Source of the DNA: Anaerolineales bacterium
GTDB taxonomy: Bacteria; Chloroflexota; Anaerolineae; Anaerolineales; Anaerolineaceae
NCBI GenBank assembly: GCA_020060485.1
Contig: JAGVAB010000045.1
Location: 1-39,881, forward strand
Length of the DNA: 39,881 nucleotides
Direction of reading: 5' to 3'
Within the stretch, counting starts at the first letter, position 1; each line of letters begins with the position of its first letter. Shown here piece by piece: positions 8,267 to 17,561 of the stretch. Under the pieces are notes generated by a model. It saw only the letters and a program-made list of their open reading frames with translations. It was not told the DNA's origin and did no database searches. The translations under genes were made by a program, and so were the position numbers.

Positions 8267-8780
8267 ACTTCGCTCAACCAATTGTCATACGATTGAAATT
8301 CAACTTACGCAGCAAACCCTTGAAGATATTCTTGCTTTGATTCACTCTGAAGGATGGGAAGAACAAGAAGGTTTGCGCATCATTCTTGGAGCAGGTCTTG
8401 GCTACCTAAGGGTTAAAACCTTGCCTGAAAACGAAAAAGAGACCGGACTTCCAAAAAACCAACAACAACTTGTATCTCGTTTGGTTGAAGCAGAATCACT
8501 TTTGGCAGCCATGCGATTTCGGATGTTTGAACTTCAAAATGCCAACAAAAATTGGGAGCTTTCCAATGGGGCGGTATTCAAGGAGAACATTGGCTTGAAA
8601 AACCTGGCCAGCAGACATATTGCAGAAATTCGTGTGTTGAAGGCTACGATCATTAATCTTGAAGCTGAAGTGGTAGAGCTTAAAAACCAACAATCCAAAG
8701 AACCCTCGCCTGTTGTCTCTGAAACACGAAACAAATCTGTCTTTCAAAAGTACAAATGGTTTCCGAACATTTTTAAGTAA
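8253..8780 (+). CDS. Fluoride-island coiled-coil protein A
   Basis: 175 residues, no known domain. Residues 33-53 contain the motif EGWEEQEGLRIILGAGLGYL. A Lys/Glu/Leu-rich heptad-like region follows from about 68 to 146, predicted coiled coil. The tail is basic (KYKWFPNIFK). It is a paralogue of the protein encoded at 10822-11232 (minus): both share W-x-x-x-EGLR-x-x-L-x-AGL, then a LVS-x-L helix, then the (A/V)M-(K/R)-FR motif and similar Asn/Glu-rich helices. Both genes lie downstream of fluoride riboswitches. It overlaps the end of the broken upstream gene by 14 bases, so co-translation is likely. No signal peptide or membrane segment. Possibly a structural adaptor; this is inference. Confidence 0.75.
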   Translation: MTNHELRSTNCHTIEIQLTQQTLEDILALIHSEGWEEQEGLRIILGAGLGYLRVKTLPENEKETGLPKNQQQLVSRLVEAESLLAAMRFRMFELQNANKNWELSNGAVFKENIGLKNLASRHIAEIRVLKATIINLEAEVVELKNQQSKEPSPVVSETRNKSVFQKYKWFPNIFK

Positions 8781-10309
<1,529 letters not shown>

Positions 10310-10321
10310 CTGAAAGATTTG

Positions 10322-10363
10322 ATTGCCGTGAATGGGAGCGCAATAGTTCCTGTTCACGGCAAT
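10322..10363 (+). repeat. Inverted repeat after eno
   Basis: An 11-bp perfect stem, ATTGCCGTGAA (10322-10332) with TTCACGGCAAT (10353-10363), and a 20-base loop. No T-tract follows, so it may attenuate or stabilise the mRNA end rather than terminate; the next gene starts 30 bases later. Confidence 0.5.
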
Positions 10364-10393
10364 AATTGCAGCACTTGAGGAGTTGACTTCGGG

Positions 10394-10813
10394 ATGGTAA
10401 CCTATTACTGCCCAAACTGTTGGGAGATCATTGGGCGTTCTGAGAATATATGTCCAATCTGTGGGTTCAATCTTGGAGATTTTGATCTAAAGTCCTTTGA
10501 AGAGAAGCTATTGGTGGCATTGCATCATGCAGTTGCTGAAAGAAAGATTATGGCAGCAGAAATTCTCGGCAATATCCATAGTCAGCGTGCATTAGAAGAA
10601 TTTTGGGCAGTCATTGAAAGCGAAGAAACCAATTATTATTTTCTCAGGGCCGTTCTATTGGCCACGGCAAAAATAGATCATCCGGACCGGCGCAAGATTC
10701 TACAGCGTGCTGAGCAGCACTCATCGGATTTGGTCGCAAGTTTGGCGACCAAATTGTTGAACTTGATGGCCGAGAACACGGAGCCGTCTGAGTGGGATCA
10801 ATATACAGGATAA
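10394..10813 (+). CDS. Zinc-ribbon plus HEAT-like repeat protein
   Basis: 139 residues. The N-terminus holds a double-CxxC zinc ribbon (CPNC at 6-9 and CPIC at 20-23). The rest is alpha-helical with HEAT-like helix pairs: AAEILGNIHSQRALEEFWAV, then FLRAVLLATAKIDHPDRRKI, then SDLVASLATKLLNL. Such proteins usually act as protein-protein scaffolds; no enzymatic motif is present. GAGGAG lies about 12 bases before the ATG. Last gene of the left fluoride operon and convergent with the minus operon, 8 bases from its end. Related zinc-ribbon/HEAT genes are not otherwise known to me in fluoride operons. Confidence 0.7.
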   Translation: MVTYYCPNCWEIIGRSENICPICGFNLGDFDLKSFEEKLLVALHHAVAERKIMAAEILGNIHSQRALEEFWAVIESEETNYYFLRAVLLATAKIDHPDRRKILQRAEQHSSDLVASLATKLLNLMAENTEPSEWDQYTG

Positions 10814-10821
10814 TTGTTGTA

Positions 10822-11232
10822 CTATTTCTGGTTTTTTAATTGCGACCTAAGTTTCTGGTTATACTCTTCCAAACCCTTCATCTCAAATTTGGATACATTG
10901 AGTTTCCATTCCAACGTTTTGCAGGCCTGCATAAATTGATATGTGCGAAATTTCATTACAGCATACCGTCCATCCAGATACATGCGTTCGGTTTGCAAAC
11001 GCTCCAGTTCAGAGACCAGGTTTGTTTGATCGTTGACAAGGGTTTCTGCTGTTTTCTGATTTTGGATTGCACGCAGTCCGGCAGCTAATACAAATCGCAG
11101 TCCTTCTTCATCCGGCCATTCATTTGTCTGGAATTCGTTTTTCAATTCATCCCATTGATCTTTGAGAAGGTCCAATTCGATATGGATCATTTGCAATCCA
11201 TCAAGAAACTCCTTTTCAAAATCTTCGATCAT
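10822..11232 (-). CDS. Fluoride-island coiled-coil protein B
   Basis: 136 residues. Paralogue of protein A (8253-8780, plus strand). It shares NEWPDEEGLRFVLAAGLRAI (37-56), the LVSELERL helix near 72-79 and AVMKFRTYQFMQACKTLEWK (91-110), then an Asn/Lys/Glu-rich helical tail. Strongly helical and probably coiled coil, with no membrane segment. The ATG at 11232 is chosen because AAAGGAG lies just upstream; the frame is open further upstream but that part overlaps the mutS-like gene in another frame. It overlaps the end of the upstream MutS-like gene by 17 bases, so it is probably translationally coupled and the product may work with the MutS-like pair. Function unknown. Confidence 0.75.
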   Translation of the reverse strand: MIEDFEKEFLDGLQMIHIELDLLKDQWDELKNEFQTNEWPDEEGLRFVLAAGLRAIQNQKTAETLVNDQTNLVSELERLQTERMYLDGRYAVMKFRTYQFMQACKTLEWKLNVSKFEMKGLEEYNQKLRSQLKNQK

Positions 11233-12796
11233 CGGGACTCCTTTGTTGTGGGTCGTTTGCCGGATCTTTACTGATCTCAACTGTTTTAATGACTTCTCCA
11301 ACTTGTGGCCCAAATACATTTTGGTATAAGTCCAGTCCATGGCTGGTTGATAAAGGTTTCCCCTCAATGATTTTATAGGTGCGGTCTCCATCGTTCTGCC
11401 GCTCAGCTCGCAGGAACAACGTTTTTGAAAAACCTGATTGGAAAAGCCTGTTCGCAAATTCATACAGATGGGTAACAAAAAGCACTTTAATATTCTTTTC
11501 AACGAGGGAGCGAATGATCTGCCAGGCAATTTCTGAACCTTCCCGTTCATTTGTGGCGGCAAATGATTCGTTGAGCAACAAGAGAGATTGGGGTTTGAGC
11601 TGATCGATGATGTTGCTCATTCTGCCAAGTTCTTCCTCAAGTTTTCCGCTTTTCATGGTAATGTCTTCTTCCCGTCTGTAATGCGTAAAAATATTTTCAC
11701 AAATGTTGGTGCGGAAAGATTCGGCAGTTACAAACATGCCGGATTGCATCATAAGCTGTGCCAAACCAATGCTGCGCAAAAAAGTTGATTTTCCACCTTG
11801 GTTTGCTCCGGTGATGATGAGAAGGTGTTGCTGGTTTGCATTAAGATCATTGCCCACAGCTTTTTCCTTGAGCGTCAGCGATAAACACACATCGGACAAA
11901 CCTTTAAAAGAGAGATTGTGTTCTTCAAGTCCAAGCGGCACAGGAAAACAGATCGAATCACCTTTTTCAGCAAGGACATCATTCAAATTCAAACAGCCAA
12001 TATAAAAAGCAAGCTCGCTTCTTAACAGGGAAAAGTAGTTGAGAATGTGATCTGCGGATTGGGCAAGCGCGTTGGCGACGAAATTGATGCCTCTGTCTTT
12101 TAGATCAGAAAGTGCTCTGGCGCCATTTTCATCGCGATCACTGATGAAGAAGGTATGCCCGCCTGTTTTTTGCGAAAACAGACGTTTCACCCAGTTTTCC
12201 TCCAGGTCTTTTGGCCGGCGGAGAACAAATCCGGAACCTTTGCTGCCTTTGCCCAACTGGGCACTGATCAGAACCCCATTGCGAAATTTCAGGTATTTCA
12301 AATGCTTTTGTATCTCGGTGAAATATGCATCATCAAGTTCTGTACGCAGCATTTGAAAAAAATTCTGGAATCCATCCGATAAAAAGCGATCTGAGTTTTC
12401 TTCAGCCATTGTTCTAAGATTTTTCAATGCCCCGGTAAATATTTGCAAAACAGTAATTGATCTTCCTAATATGGCTGGCGGATATTTGCTGTAAAAACCC
12501 CAGTAAGTCTTTTTTTCGTTTTCTATTGCTTGCGTAGCAATTTGGAAAATTTCTCTGACAAGCTCGGGATTCTTCATGCAATCTGCAAGAATTTTCTGCC
12601 GATAGATAATGGTATCCAGATCGGTCAAACTGGAAAGCACAGTTTTTTGCGCCACATCAAGCAAGAGTGATTCTCCTTGTGCCATGGCATTAAATAAAAC
12701 TTCCAGTTCGAGATCCTGGATCAGATCACGGGTATGGGTAGGCAGTTTTGCCTGAAAGTCAAGATCTCGGTCTTTGTACAGGAGAAATGATTTCAT
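11216..12796 (-). CDS. MutS-like ATPase, second subunit (fluoride operon)
   Basis: 526 residues, much shorter than MutS (about 850); the N-terminal mismatch-recognition domain is absent. The helical lever/clamp-like region spans about residues 20-290. The MutS-type ABC ATPase domain follows: Walker A GANQGGKST at 330-338, the GMFVTAESF segment at 353-361, the signature region KLEEELGRMSNIID at 385-398, Walker B LLLLNE at 405-410 and a switch His in VTHLYE (443). Walker B carries Asn409 where MutS proteins normally have Asp; the catalytic Glu410 is kept. Its start overlaps the stop of the upstream MutS-like gene by ATGA, implying stoichiometric co-translation and probably a heterodimer. No Smr nuclease domain is present, unlike MutS2. 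Confidence 0.85.
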   Translation of the reverse strand: MKSFLLYKDRDLDFQAKLPTHTRDLIQDLELEVLFNAMAQGESLLLDVAQKTVLSSLTDLDTIIYRQKILADCMKNPELVREIFQIATQAIENEKKTYWGFYSKYPPAILGRSITVLQIFTGALKNLRTMAEENSDRFLSDGFQNFFQMLRTELDDAYFTEIQKHLKYLKFRNGVLISAQLGKGSKGSGFVLRRPKDLEENWVKRLFSQKTGGHTFFISDRDENGARALSDLKDRGINFVANALAQSADHILNYFSLLRSELAFYIGCLNLNDVLAEKGDSICFPVPLGLEEHNLSFKGLSDVCLSLTLKEKAVGNDLNANQQHLLIITGANQGGKSTFLRSIGLAQLMMQSGMFVTAESFRTNICENIFTHYRREEDITMKSGKLEEELGRMSNIIDQLKPQSLLLLNESFAATNEREGSEIAWQIIRSLVEKNIKVLFVTHLYEFANRLFQSGFSKTLFLRAERQNDGDRTYKIIEGKPLSTSHGLDLYQNVFGPQVGEVIKTVEISKDPANDPQQRSPDDRRF

Positions 12797-14328
12797 GATG
12801 TTAATCGTTCCTTCAATTGCTCATAGGTGAGATTGTATTTCTCAGCAATAGAAAGGGCATAGGATAAGCCATCTGCGGGTTTTCTAAGGATTTTAAATGT
12901 TCTCAATGTGGATTGGTCGGGGGACATGGTGCTAACCATGCTCACAATCTTCGGACTGAAGGTTGACATTTCATCAAGAAAGGTAACAGAAATGCAAAGC
13001 AGATCCAATGCGATGATTTGTTCCATTATGTTCTTGCTGAGCAGAATCGCGTCTTCCAAAGTTGTGGATGTGAAAATCTCATTCATAATAATGATGCTGT
13101 TGGATGTGGCCATGGTCAATATTTTATGGATCCTGACCAGGTCATCTTGCAGTTTTCCCCTGAGATTTTCGATATCTTCTTCTTTTTCAAAATGCGTGAA
13201 GAGTTTGTCATGTAAAAAGAGTTGTGCTTTCCGCCCTGGCACCGGACAGCCAAGGCTTGCCAGATAAAACAATTGCCCCAAAGATCGGGCGAAAGTTGTT
13301 TTGCCTCCTTGATTGGGCCCGGACACAACGATAATGCGTTCATCACCCTTGAGATAAAAATCATTGCAGACAATGGGCTTTTTTTGATTGATCAGTTGGA
13401 AGGCTAAAGCCATATCAAAGCTTCCTGTATTGCTGATTTCCTTGCAGGATGTGGAAATCTTGGGATAGCAGAACTTCAATCCCGTATGCTGAAAACATTC
13501 CACATATTCCAGGTAGGCGATATAGAACTGGACTTCCCTGTCAAAACGATTAATGGTTTCATCCAGAAAGTTCAAATGCTTATGGCAGAAGTCTTCAAGG
13601 TTTTGAAAAGTTTCCGGGTATAGAAGAGCCAGAAAATCAAGCACTTTGGCTTCAATATGGTTCATCTCTTGTCGTTCTTGAAATTTGACTGTGTAATCAT
13701 TCACTTCATCCTGTCGGAATTTTTTGAAGAGATTTTCAATTTCTGCGGTGTAATTGACTTCAGCATCATATTTGCGGACTTCAATGGAATTATCTTTGAT
13801 TAGCATGCAATACTGTATGCTGGAAAGTTGATCCTTCAACCGGCGAATTTCATTTACCAGCAGCTCAAATGGTATGGAATGAATATAGACTGCCAAATAC
13901 TGTTGGAAGTTTACAAAGCCACGGGACTTCAATGGGATGCGGGATAAATCCTGCATCAAACTGATCATCGCTTCGCGATAGATTTCCGCAGCATCCAAAA
14001 ACCAGCTTTGTTTTTGTTTCCTGTAGTAGAGTTTTTCGACATGTGCAAGATGCTCGCGCATAGTTCTCATTTTTTGTGAGAAGGATTTGATACTGGCGAG
14101 CAGAGTCTTTTGTTCAAAATCCTTCATGATTTCATGACGATATGCTATATCATCGGTATTTGACAAGGGTGTATAAAAGAATGGTTTTAAATCATATTCT
14201 TTTTTATTAAGGGTGATTGTTTCAATGATTTGATCCAGATTCAAATCGCCAAGAAAATCGGGGGGTTCAAGTACAAGGGGGTGGAAATCTCCGTTGGTTT
14301 CCGGAAAAAGTATGCTGCGAAATGTCAT
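12793..14328 (-). CDS. MutS-like ATPase, first subunit (fluoride operon)
   Basis: 511 residues, same architecture as its downstream neighbour: a long helical region (about 50-300) and a C-terminal MutS-type ATPase. Walker A GPNQGGKTT at 337-345, CPVPGRKAQLF segment at 361-371, signature region RGKLQDDLVRIHKIL at 390-404 and Walker B IIIMNE at 412-417. Here too the Walker B Asp is Asn (416), and the switch His seen in the partner (VTHLYE) is Phe (SVTFLDE, Phe450). The subunits are therefore asymmetric, as in MSH2/MSH6-type heterodimers. A modest TGAGGT lies just before the ATG. First gene after the right fluoride riboswitch, about 235 bases from the terminator; the leader holds a dispersed repeat. 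mutS-like genes downstream of crcB-motif RNAs have been noted before, as I recall. Confidence 0.85.
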   Translation of the reverse strand: MTFRSILFPETNGDFHPLVLEPPDFLGDLNLDQIIETITLNKKEYDLKPFFYTPLSNTDDIAYRHEIMKDFEQKTLLASIKSFSQKMRTMREHLAHVEKLYYRKQKQSWFLDAAEIYREAMISLMQDLSRIPLKSRGFVNFQQYLAVYIHSIPFELLVNEIRRLKDQLSSIQYCMLIKDNSIEVRKYDAEVNYTAEIENLFKKFRQDEVNDYTVKFQERQEMNHIEAKVLDFLALLYPETFQNLEDFCHKHLNFLDETINRFDREVQFYIAYLEYVECFQHTGLKFCYPKISTSCKEISNTGSFDMALAFQLINQKKPIVCNDFYLKGDERIIVVSGPNQGGKTTFARSLGQLFYLASLGCPVPGRKAQLFLHDKLFTHFEKEEDIENLRGKLQDDLVRIHKILTMATSNSIIIMNEIFTSTTLEDAILLSKNIMEQIIALDLLCISVTFLDEMSTFSPKIVSMVSTMSPDQSTLRTFKILRKPADGLSYALSIAEKYNLTYEQLKERLTS

Positions 14329-14404
14329 GACTACCTCAATCTGGCTCCATTCTTCTTATCAGCGGTTTTCTGCCGTACATGGTTACTGCGAAGAGGGTGT
14401 TCTT

Positions 14405-14508
14405 CCCAACGAAGCAATCTACTGGCCGTTTTAGCCTTGCATTTGCTTCAAAGCAGGAGCTTGCTTCGCAAAAACCACTCGCAATTGCGCCCTGTTTTCA
14501 AGATGTAC
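14405..14508 (-). repeat. Dispersed ~100-bp repeat, copy 1 (in leader of mutS-like operon)
   Basis: Read on the minus strand from 14508 it begins GTACATCTTGAAAACAGGG, contains GGTTTTTGCGAAGCAAGCTC and ends TAGATTGCTTCGT. It aligns nearly end to end with 37355-37454 on the plus strand, with roughly 80-85 percent identity by eye. GCGAAGCAA and TTGCTTCG are internal inverted repeats, so it can fold. MITE-like or REP-like; no transposase is nearby. Confidence 0.8.
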
Positions 14509-14554
14509 GGTAAAGAAATCAGCGATAAATGCCAGGCCAATCACTCAGTTTAAT

Positions 14555-14591
14555 AAACAAAAACCTCTACTGAATGCATTATCAGTAGAGG
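14555..14591 (-). terminator. Riboswitch-controlled intrinsic terminator (right)
   Basis: On the minus strand CCTCTACTGA pairs perfectly with TCAGTAGAGG (10 bp, loop 8 bases at 14574-14581), followed by TTTTTGTTT (14563-14555). The 5' arm overlaps the pseudoknot strand of the aptamer. Confidence 0.92.
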
Positions 14592-14631
14592 CCATCAGTC
14601 GTAAGACAGTTCAGGCGAGCCTCATCGCCTT
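14583..14631 (-). ncRNA. Fluoride (crcB-motif) riboswitch, right copy
   Basis: On the minus strand from 14631: P1 AGGCG/CGCCT around the loop ATGAGGCT; a short P2 (GTC-TTAC-GAC); then CTGATGGCCTCTACTG. GAGGC can pair with GCCTC as the pseudoknot. It shares GCGATGAGGCTCGC and CTGATGGCCTCTAC exactly with the left copy but has a shorter J region. The terminator at 14555-14591 uses the same GCCTC strand, so fluoride should turn on the mutS-like operon. It points inward, opposite to the left copy, so the two form an interrupted inverted repeat around the island. Confidence 0.94.
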
Positions 14632-14645
14632 CAGTTGTTTTGTGA

Positions 14646-14651
14646 ATTATA
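14646..14651 (-). promoter_or_regulatory. -10 box of the right fluoride-responsive operon
   Basis: A perfect TATAAT on the minus strand (14651 to 14646), 14 bases before the aptamer. The expected -35 position is only a T-run (minus strand), so the -35 element is weak or absent. Confidence 0.6.
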
Positions 14652-14695
14652 CCTCAGAACAACGTGCAAAAAAACATTGGCCGCTGAGGCCGGAA

Positions 14696-16315
14696 TCAGT
14701 CGCTGAGGTAACCCAGCTCAGCCAGGGCGCTGCGCACTTTATCCAGCTTGCCCTCTTTGACCAACACGCTGGTGGGATTAAGCTCCTCATCCAGATAGCG
14801 GCCGGCGGTTGAATTGCGCAGGGCTTCCAGAATTTCGGGCGAGTCCACTCGTAGCAGGGTGGCAGGCTGCAGGCGGGCCTGGGTGCCTTGTTTTTCCCAG
14901 CGGTCGAGCGCCTTTGAAAAGGAAGGCGGCAGTGGGAGATCAGGGATGCGGCCAAGGAATGCCAGCAAATGGGAAGGACGCAGATCCTGAGATGCTGCGC
15001 GCCGCAAGGAAGAAGGCGTGGCCTGATACAGGTAAGTGTCTTGCTGGCGGCCGTGCCAATCGCAAAAACGGGAAATCTGATACCGTTCTGCGCGGGGGGC
15101 GCGGGCGGCGACTCGAATTTTGCCATCGCTGCTGATCTTGATCTTGCCAGACTCGGACGGCAGGTGCTGAATGGGGTGGTCTTGCCACAGGGTTGTTGCC
15201 CAGGCGGAAGAGCGGAAAGCTGCATCTTCGGCGCCGGGTGAAGGGGCTGCCAGTTCCAGCATACCCAGCCAATGCAGCGGCCCGGTGATGATAAAGCGCA
15301 GCAAGGTGCCTTCCACATCCTGCCAGGCCGAAAATCCGCGCAGGTAAGTTTGGCTGTTTTCTCGGCGGATGAACCACGAGTCATAATCGCCAGCGGGGCG
15401 TTGAAAATCGGGCTGGTTTTCATGGATTGCCTGAATGAAGGCGGATATGTTCCACCAGGTTTGCGGGGGCAATTGACTGAGCATGTCCAGCACTGCTGTG
15501 CGGGTTTGCAGGGGATCGTTGTGCCATTCGCCTTCAAAGACCAGCCCAGGCAACAGGCGCAAGTCATTGAAGGCGGCACTACCGCGCCAGGCGCGCACCA
15601 GCCGGGTCAGTGCCTCTTCCTGGCTGGCTTCAAGGAATTGACGCACCTGCTCGGGATGTGGGCGGCGTTGTTCGTCAACCAGCCCGGCTGCCTGGCACAG
15701 GCTCACCAGCACCGAGGCAGGGATTGCCAGCAGGTCAGCATCGAGGGTACGCAGATCGATCTGTGAGCGCAGCGCGGCCAGCAGGGTGCAGGTGTCCTCC
15801 AGTATGCGCAGGTTGACAGGCCGGGAATGGCTGCTTTCGGCGGGAGTGGCGGGTCTGCCAGGCGGGCATTGGGTTTCGGCGCTCAAAGGCTCCACAAAGA
15901 ACAGCAGTTCATCCGGAATATATGCGTATTCCTGTGGTTCGGGCGGCAAATTCAGGAAGGCTTTGCCGACCAAACCGCGGTACCAAAGCATTTCAGCTGG
16001 TGAAGCTGGCTGGAGGTCGGGGCGCTGACGGTCGCGTTTTCCGGCGCCCATTTGGCGCACCTCGCCAAAGCGGCGGCAGAAGAGTGCCCAGGAAAGCAGC
16101 CCCTCATTTTTGAGCAATTCGCGCAAGGCCTGGCGGGCAGGGGCGGGCAGGGAATCAATGATTTCCTCTGCCAGCAGGCGATTGGACATGCCGCCAACCA
16201 GCAGCGGCAGGGCAGCATGCACATCCGGGGCTTGCAGGTCCAGGCCCCAGGCTTCGGCCACGATCTTCAGGAAGCCGAGGTCGTGGCCTTGCAGGGTGTG
16301 CATCAGGTCTGGCAT
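14696..16315 (-). CDS. Helicase-associated protein with XPB/Ssl2 N-terminal-like domain
   Basis: 539 residues, no helicase motor motifs. It resembles stand-alone proteins annotated as helicase-associated or XPB/Ssl2-like N-terminal domain proteins in Actinobacteria and Chloroflexota. Supporting segments are ALPLLVGGMSNRLLAEEIID (35-54), LPAPARQALRELLKNEGLL (56-74), FCRRFGEVRQMGAGKRDRQR (79-98), the EMLWYRGLVGKAF stretch (108-120), the EYAYIPDELLFFVEP stretch and a C-terminal DSPEILEALRNS segment. These form repeated winged-helix-like units. Role unknown; DNA repair or transcription is suggested only by the family name. AGAGGA lies 7 bases before the ATG and overlaps the stop codon of the upstream lipid-kinase gene, so the pair is an operon. 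Confidence 0.7.
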   Translation of the reverse strand: MPDLMHTLQGHDLGFLKIVAEAWGLDLQAPDVHAALPLLVGGMSNRLLAEEIIDSLPAPARQALRELLKNEGLLSWALFCRRFGEVRQMGAGKRDRQRPDLQPASPAEMLWYRGLVGKAFLNLPPEPQEYAYIPDELLFFVEPLSAETQCPPGRPATPAESSHSRPVNLRILEDTCTLLAALRSQIDLRTLDADLLAIPASVLVSLCQAAGLVDEQRRPHPEQVRQFLEASQEEALTRLVRAWRGSAAFNDLRLLPGLVFEGEWHNDPLQTRTAVLDMLSQLPPQTWWNISAFIQAIHENQPDFQRPAGDYDSWFIRRENSQTYLRGFSAWQDVEGTLLRFIITGPLHWLGMLELAAPSPGAEDAAFRSSAWATTLWQDHPIQHLPSESGKIKISSDGKIRVAARAPRAERYQISRFCDWHGRQQDTYLYQATPSSLRRAASQDLRPSHLLAFLGRIPDLPLPPSFSKALDRWEKQGTQARLQPATLLRVDSPEILEALRNSTAGRYLDEELNPTSVLVKEGKLDKVRSALAELGYLSD

Positions 16316-16327
16316 AGAACAATCCTC

Positions 16328-17281
16328 TTAACAGGAAGCGCACAGCGCAGCGGGAAAGATCTCGAAGCGCAGTTGGCGTACGTCTGATCCAAAACCGGTA
16401 AATATCTCCCCATCGGTATGGATGATGAGGGGAATGTTAGATTGCAGGGAGAGGCTGCGCACCTGGTCCAGCGAGACATGTTCCAGGCTCTGGTGTGTGC
16501 CTTTGAGAAAGGGCACCAGGGTTTTCAACAGCAGCTTGCTGCGGCTGACGCGGTGCAGGGCCACTGTGTCCAGCCAGCCGTCATTATTCTTCCCATCCGG
16601 GACGAGGTGAAAGCCGCCGCCTTCGCGCTGCCCGTTGCACACGGCCAGCATCAACAGGCTGTTCTGCCAGGTGCGTTGGTCAGTTTCAATTGTACAAAAG
16701 AAGGGATGGTGGTTGAAGAGCAGGGTGCGGAATACCGCAATCAGGTAAACAGCAAAGCCTTGCAGCACGGGCACATTGCGGGAGTGGATGACAACGATGG
16801 CATCAAAACCAATGCCCACCGTGTTGGAGAAGAATTCCGTCCGGCCATTCCCATCCTGAATGCGGCCAACATCCACGGGCCGGGGGGTTCCACAGAGCAC
16901 CTGGCGCAGGGCGGCTTCGGGGTCGCCGGGCATGCCCAGGCTGAAGGCAAAGTCGTTGCCAGAGCCAACCGGAACAACACCCAGGGCAGGTCGATCATTG
17001 GCCGGAATTTGCATCAGGCCATTGACTACTTCATGCACAGTACCGTCACCCCCAATGGCCACCACCAGGTCGCAGCCCTCCAGGGCGGCAGTGCGAGCCA
17101 GCCGGGCGGCATGGGCGCTGTGCGTGGTTTCTGTCCATTCCACGCCTGTGAAGGATTCAGCCACGGGGCGCAGGGCGGATGCCAGCGGCCAGGCACGCCC
17201 AATATTGGCAGCAGGGTTGAAGATCACTTTGGTTTTGTGATAGGGCAATGGTTGACCTCGCTGGTATGGAGTGCGTTTCAT
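16328..17281 (-). CDS. YegS/DagK-family diacylglycerol or sphingosine-type lipid kinase
   Basis: 317 residues. Phosphorylates membrane lipids such as diacylglycerol with ATP at the inner membrane face. Seen: FNPAAN at 21-26, the nucleotide-binding GGDGT at 77-81 (within VVAIGGDGTVHEVVNGL), PVGSGNDFA at 104-112, NTVGIGFDA near 153-161 and a late HTDGEIF segment. Length is normal. The ATG at 17281 lies only about 11 bases after a TATAAT, so the transcript would be nearly leaderless. An in-frame TTG at 17248, preceded by GAGGT, is a plausible alternative giving 306 residues. Upstream gene of a two-gene operon with the XPB-like gene. Confidence 0.88.
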   Translation of the reverse strand: MKRTPYQRGQPLPYHKTKVIFNPAANIGRAWPLASALRPVAESFTGVEWTETTHSAHAARLARTAALEGCDLVVAIGGDGTVHEVVNGLMQIPANDRPALGVVPVGSGNDFAFSLGMPGDPEAALRQVLCGTPRPVDVGRIQDGNGRTEFFSNTVGIGFDAIVVIHSRNVPVLQGFAVYLIAVFRTLLFNHHPFFCTIETDQRTWQNSLLMLAVCNGQREGGGFHLVPDGKNNDGWLDTVALHRVSRSKLLLKTLVPFLKGTHQSLEHVSLDQVRSLSLQSNIPLIIHTDGEIFTGFGSDVRQLRFEIFPAALCASC

Positions 17282-17292
17282 GTATTGGATTG

Positions 17293-17298
17293 ATTATA
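17293..17298 (-). promoter_or_regulatory. -10 box before the lipid kinase gene
   Basis: TATAAT on the minus strand ending 12 bases before the ATG at 17281. No good -35 match is seen at 16-18 bases. If used, the leader would be about five bases. Confidence 0.4.
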
Positions 17299-17490
17299 TC
17301 AACTCCACGTCCGTACGGAAGGGATTGAAGCGCATGTTTTTCTGCAAGTAAACCGCTGATGCGAAAGGAATGTTTTGAAAGAAGTGAACACGAGAAAATA
17401 ATGCGGGTTGCACATGCACGGGCAGGTTTAATGCATTCGGTTGGATTAAAGTCCCTTTTCAATTATAGAATGGATAGTACAAAATGCGAA

Positions 17491-17519
17491 TTGACGTGAT
17501 ATGGGCTTGCATGTATAAT
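17491..17519 (+). promoter_or_regulatory. Strong sigma-70-type promoter of the DUF4388 gene
   Basis: TTGACG (17491-17496), a 17-base spacer and perfect TATAAT (17514-17519). Transcription would begin near 17526, downstream of the in-frame ATG at 17484, which rules out that upstream start. Confidence 0.85.
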
Positions 17520-17561
17520 GCTTTAATAGCTTTTCATCTTTCATTTTTATGGGGCCTTGTT

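Noticed and set aside
16418..17293. Long plus-strand open frame opposite the lipid kinase
   Set aside because: The minus strand has GGDGT and GSGND kinase motifs; the plus reading has no domain.
17484..17561. Upstream ATG for the DUF4388 protein
   Set aside because: A strong promoter (17491-17519) lies within this stretch, so it is not in the transcript, and the domain begins at the second ATG.
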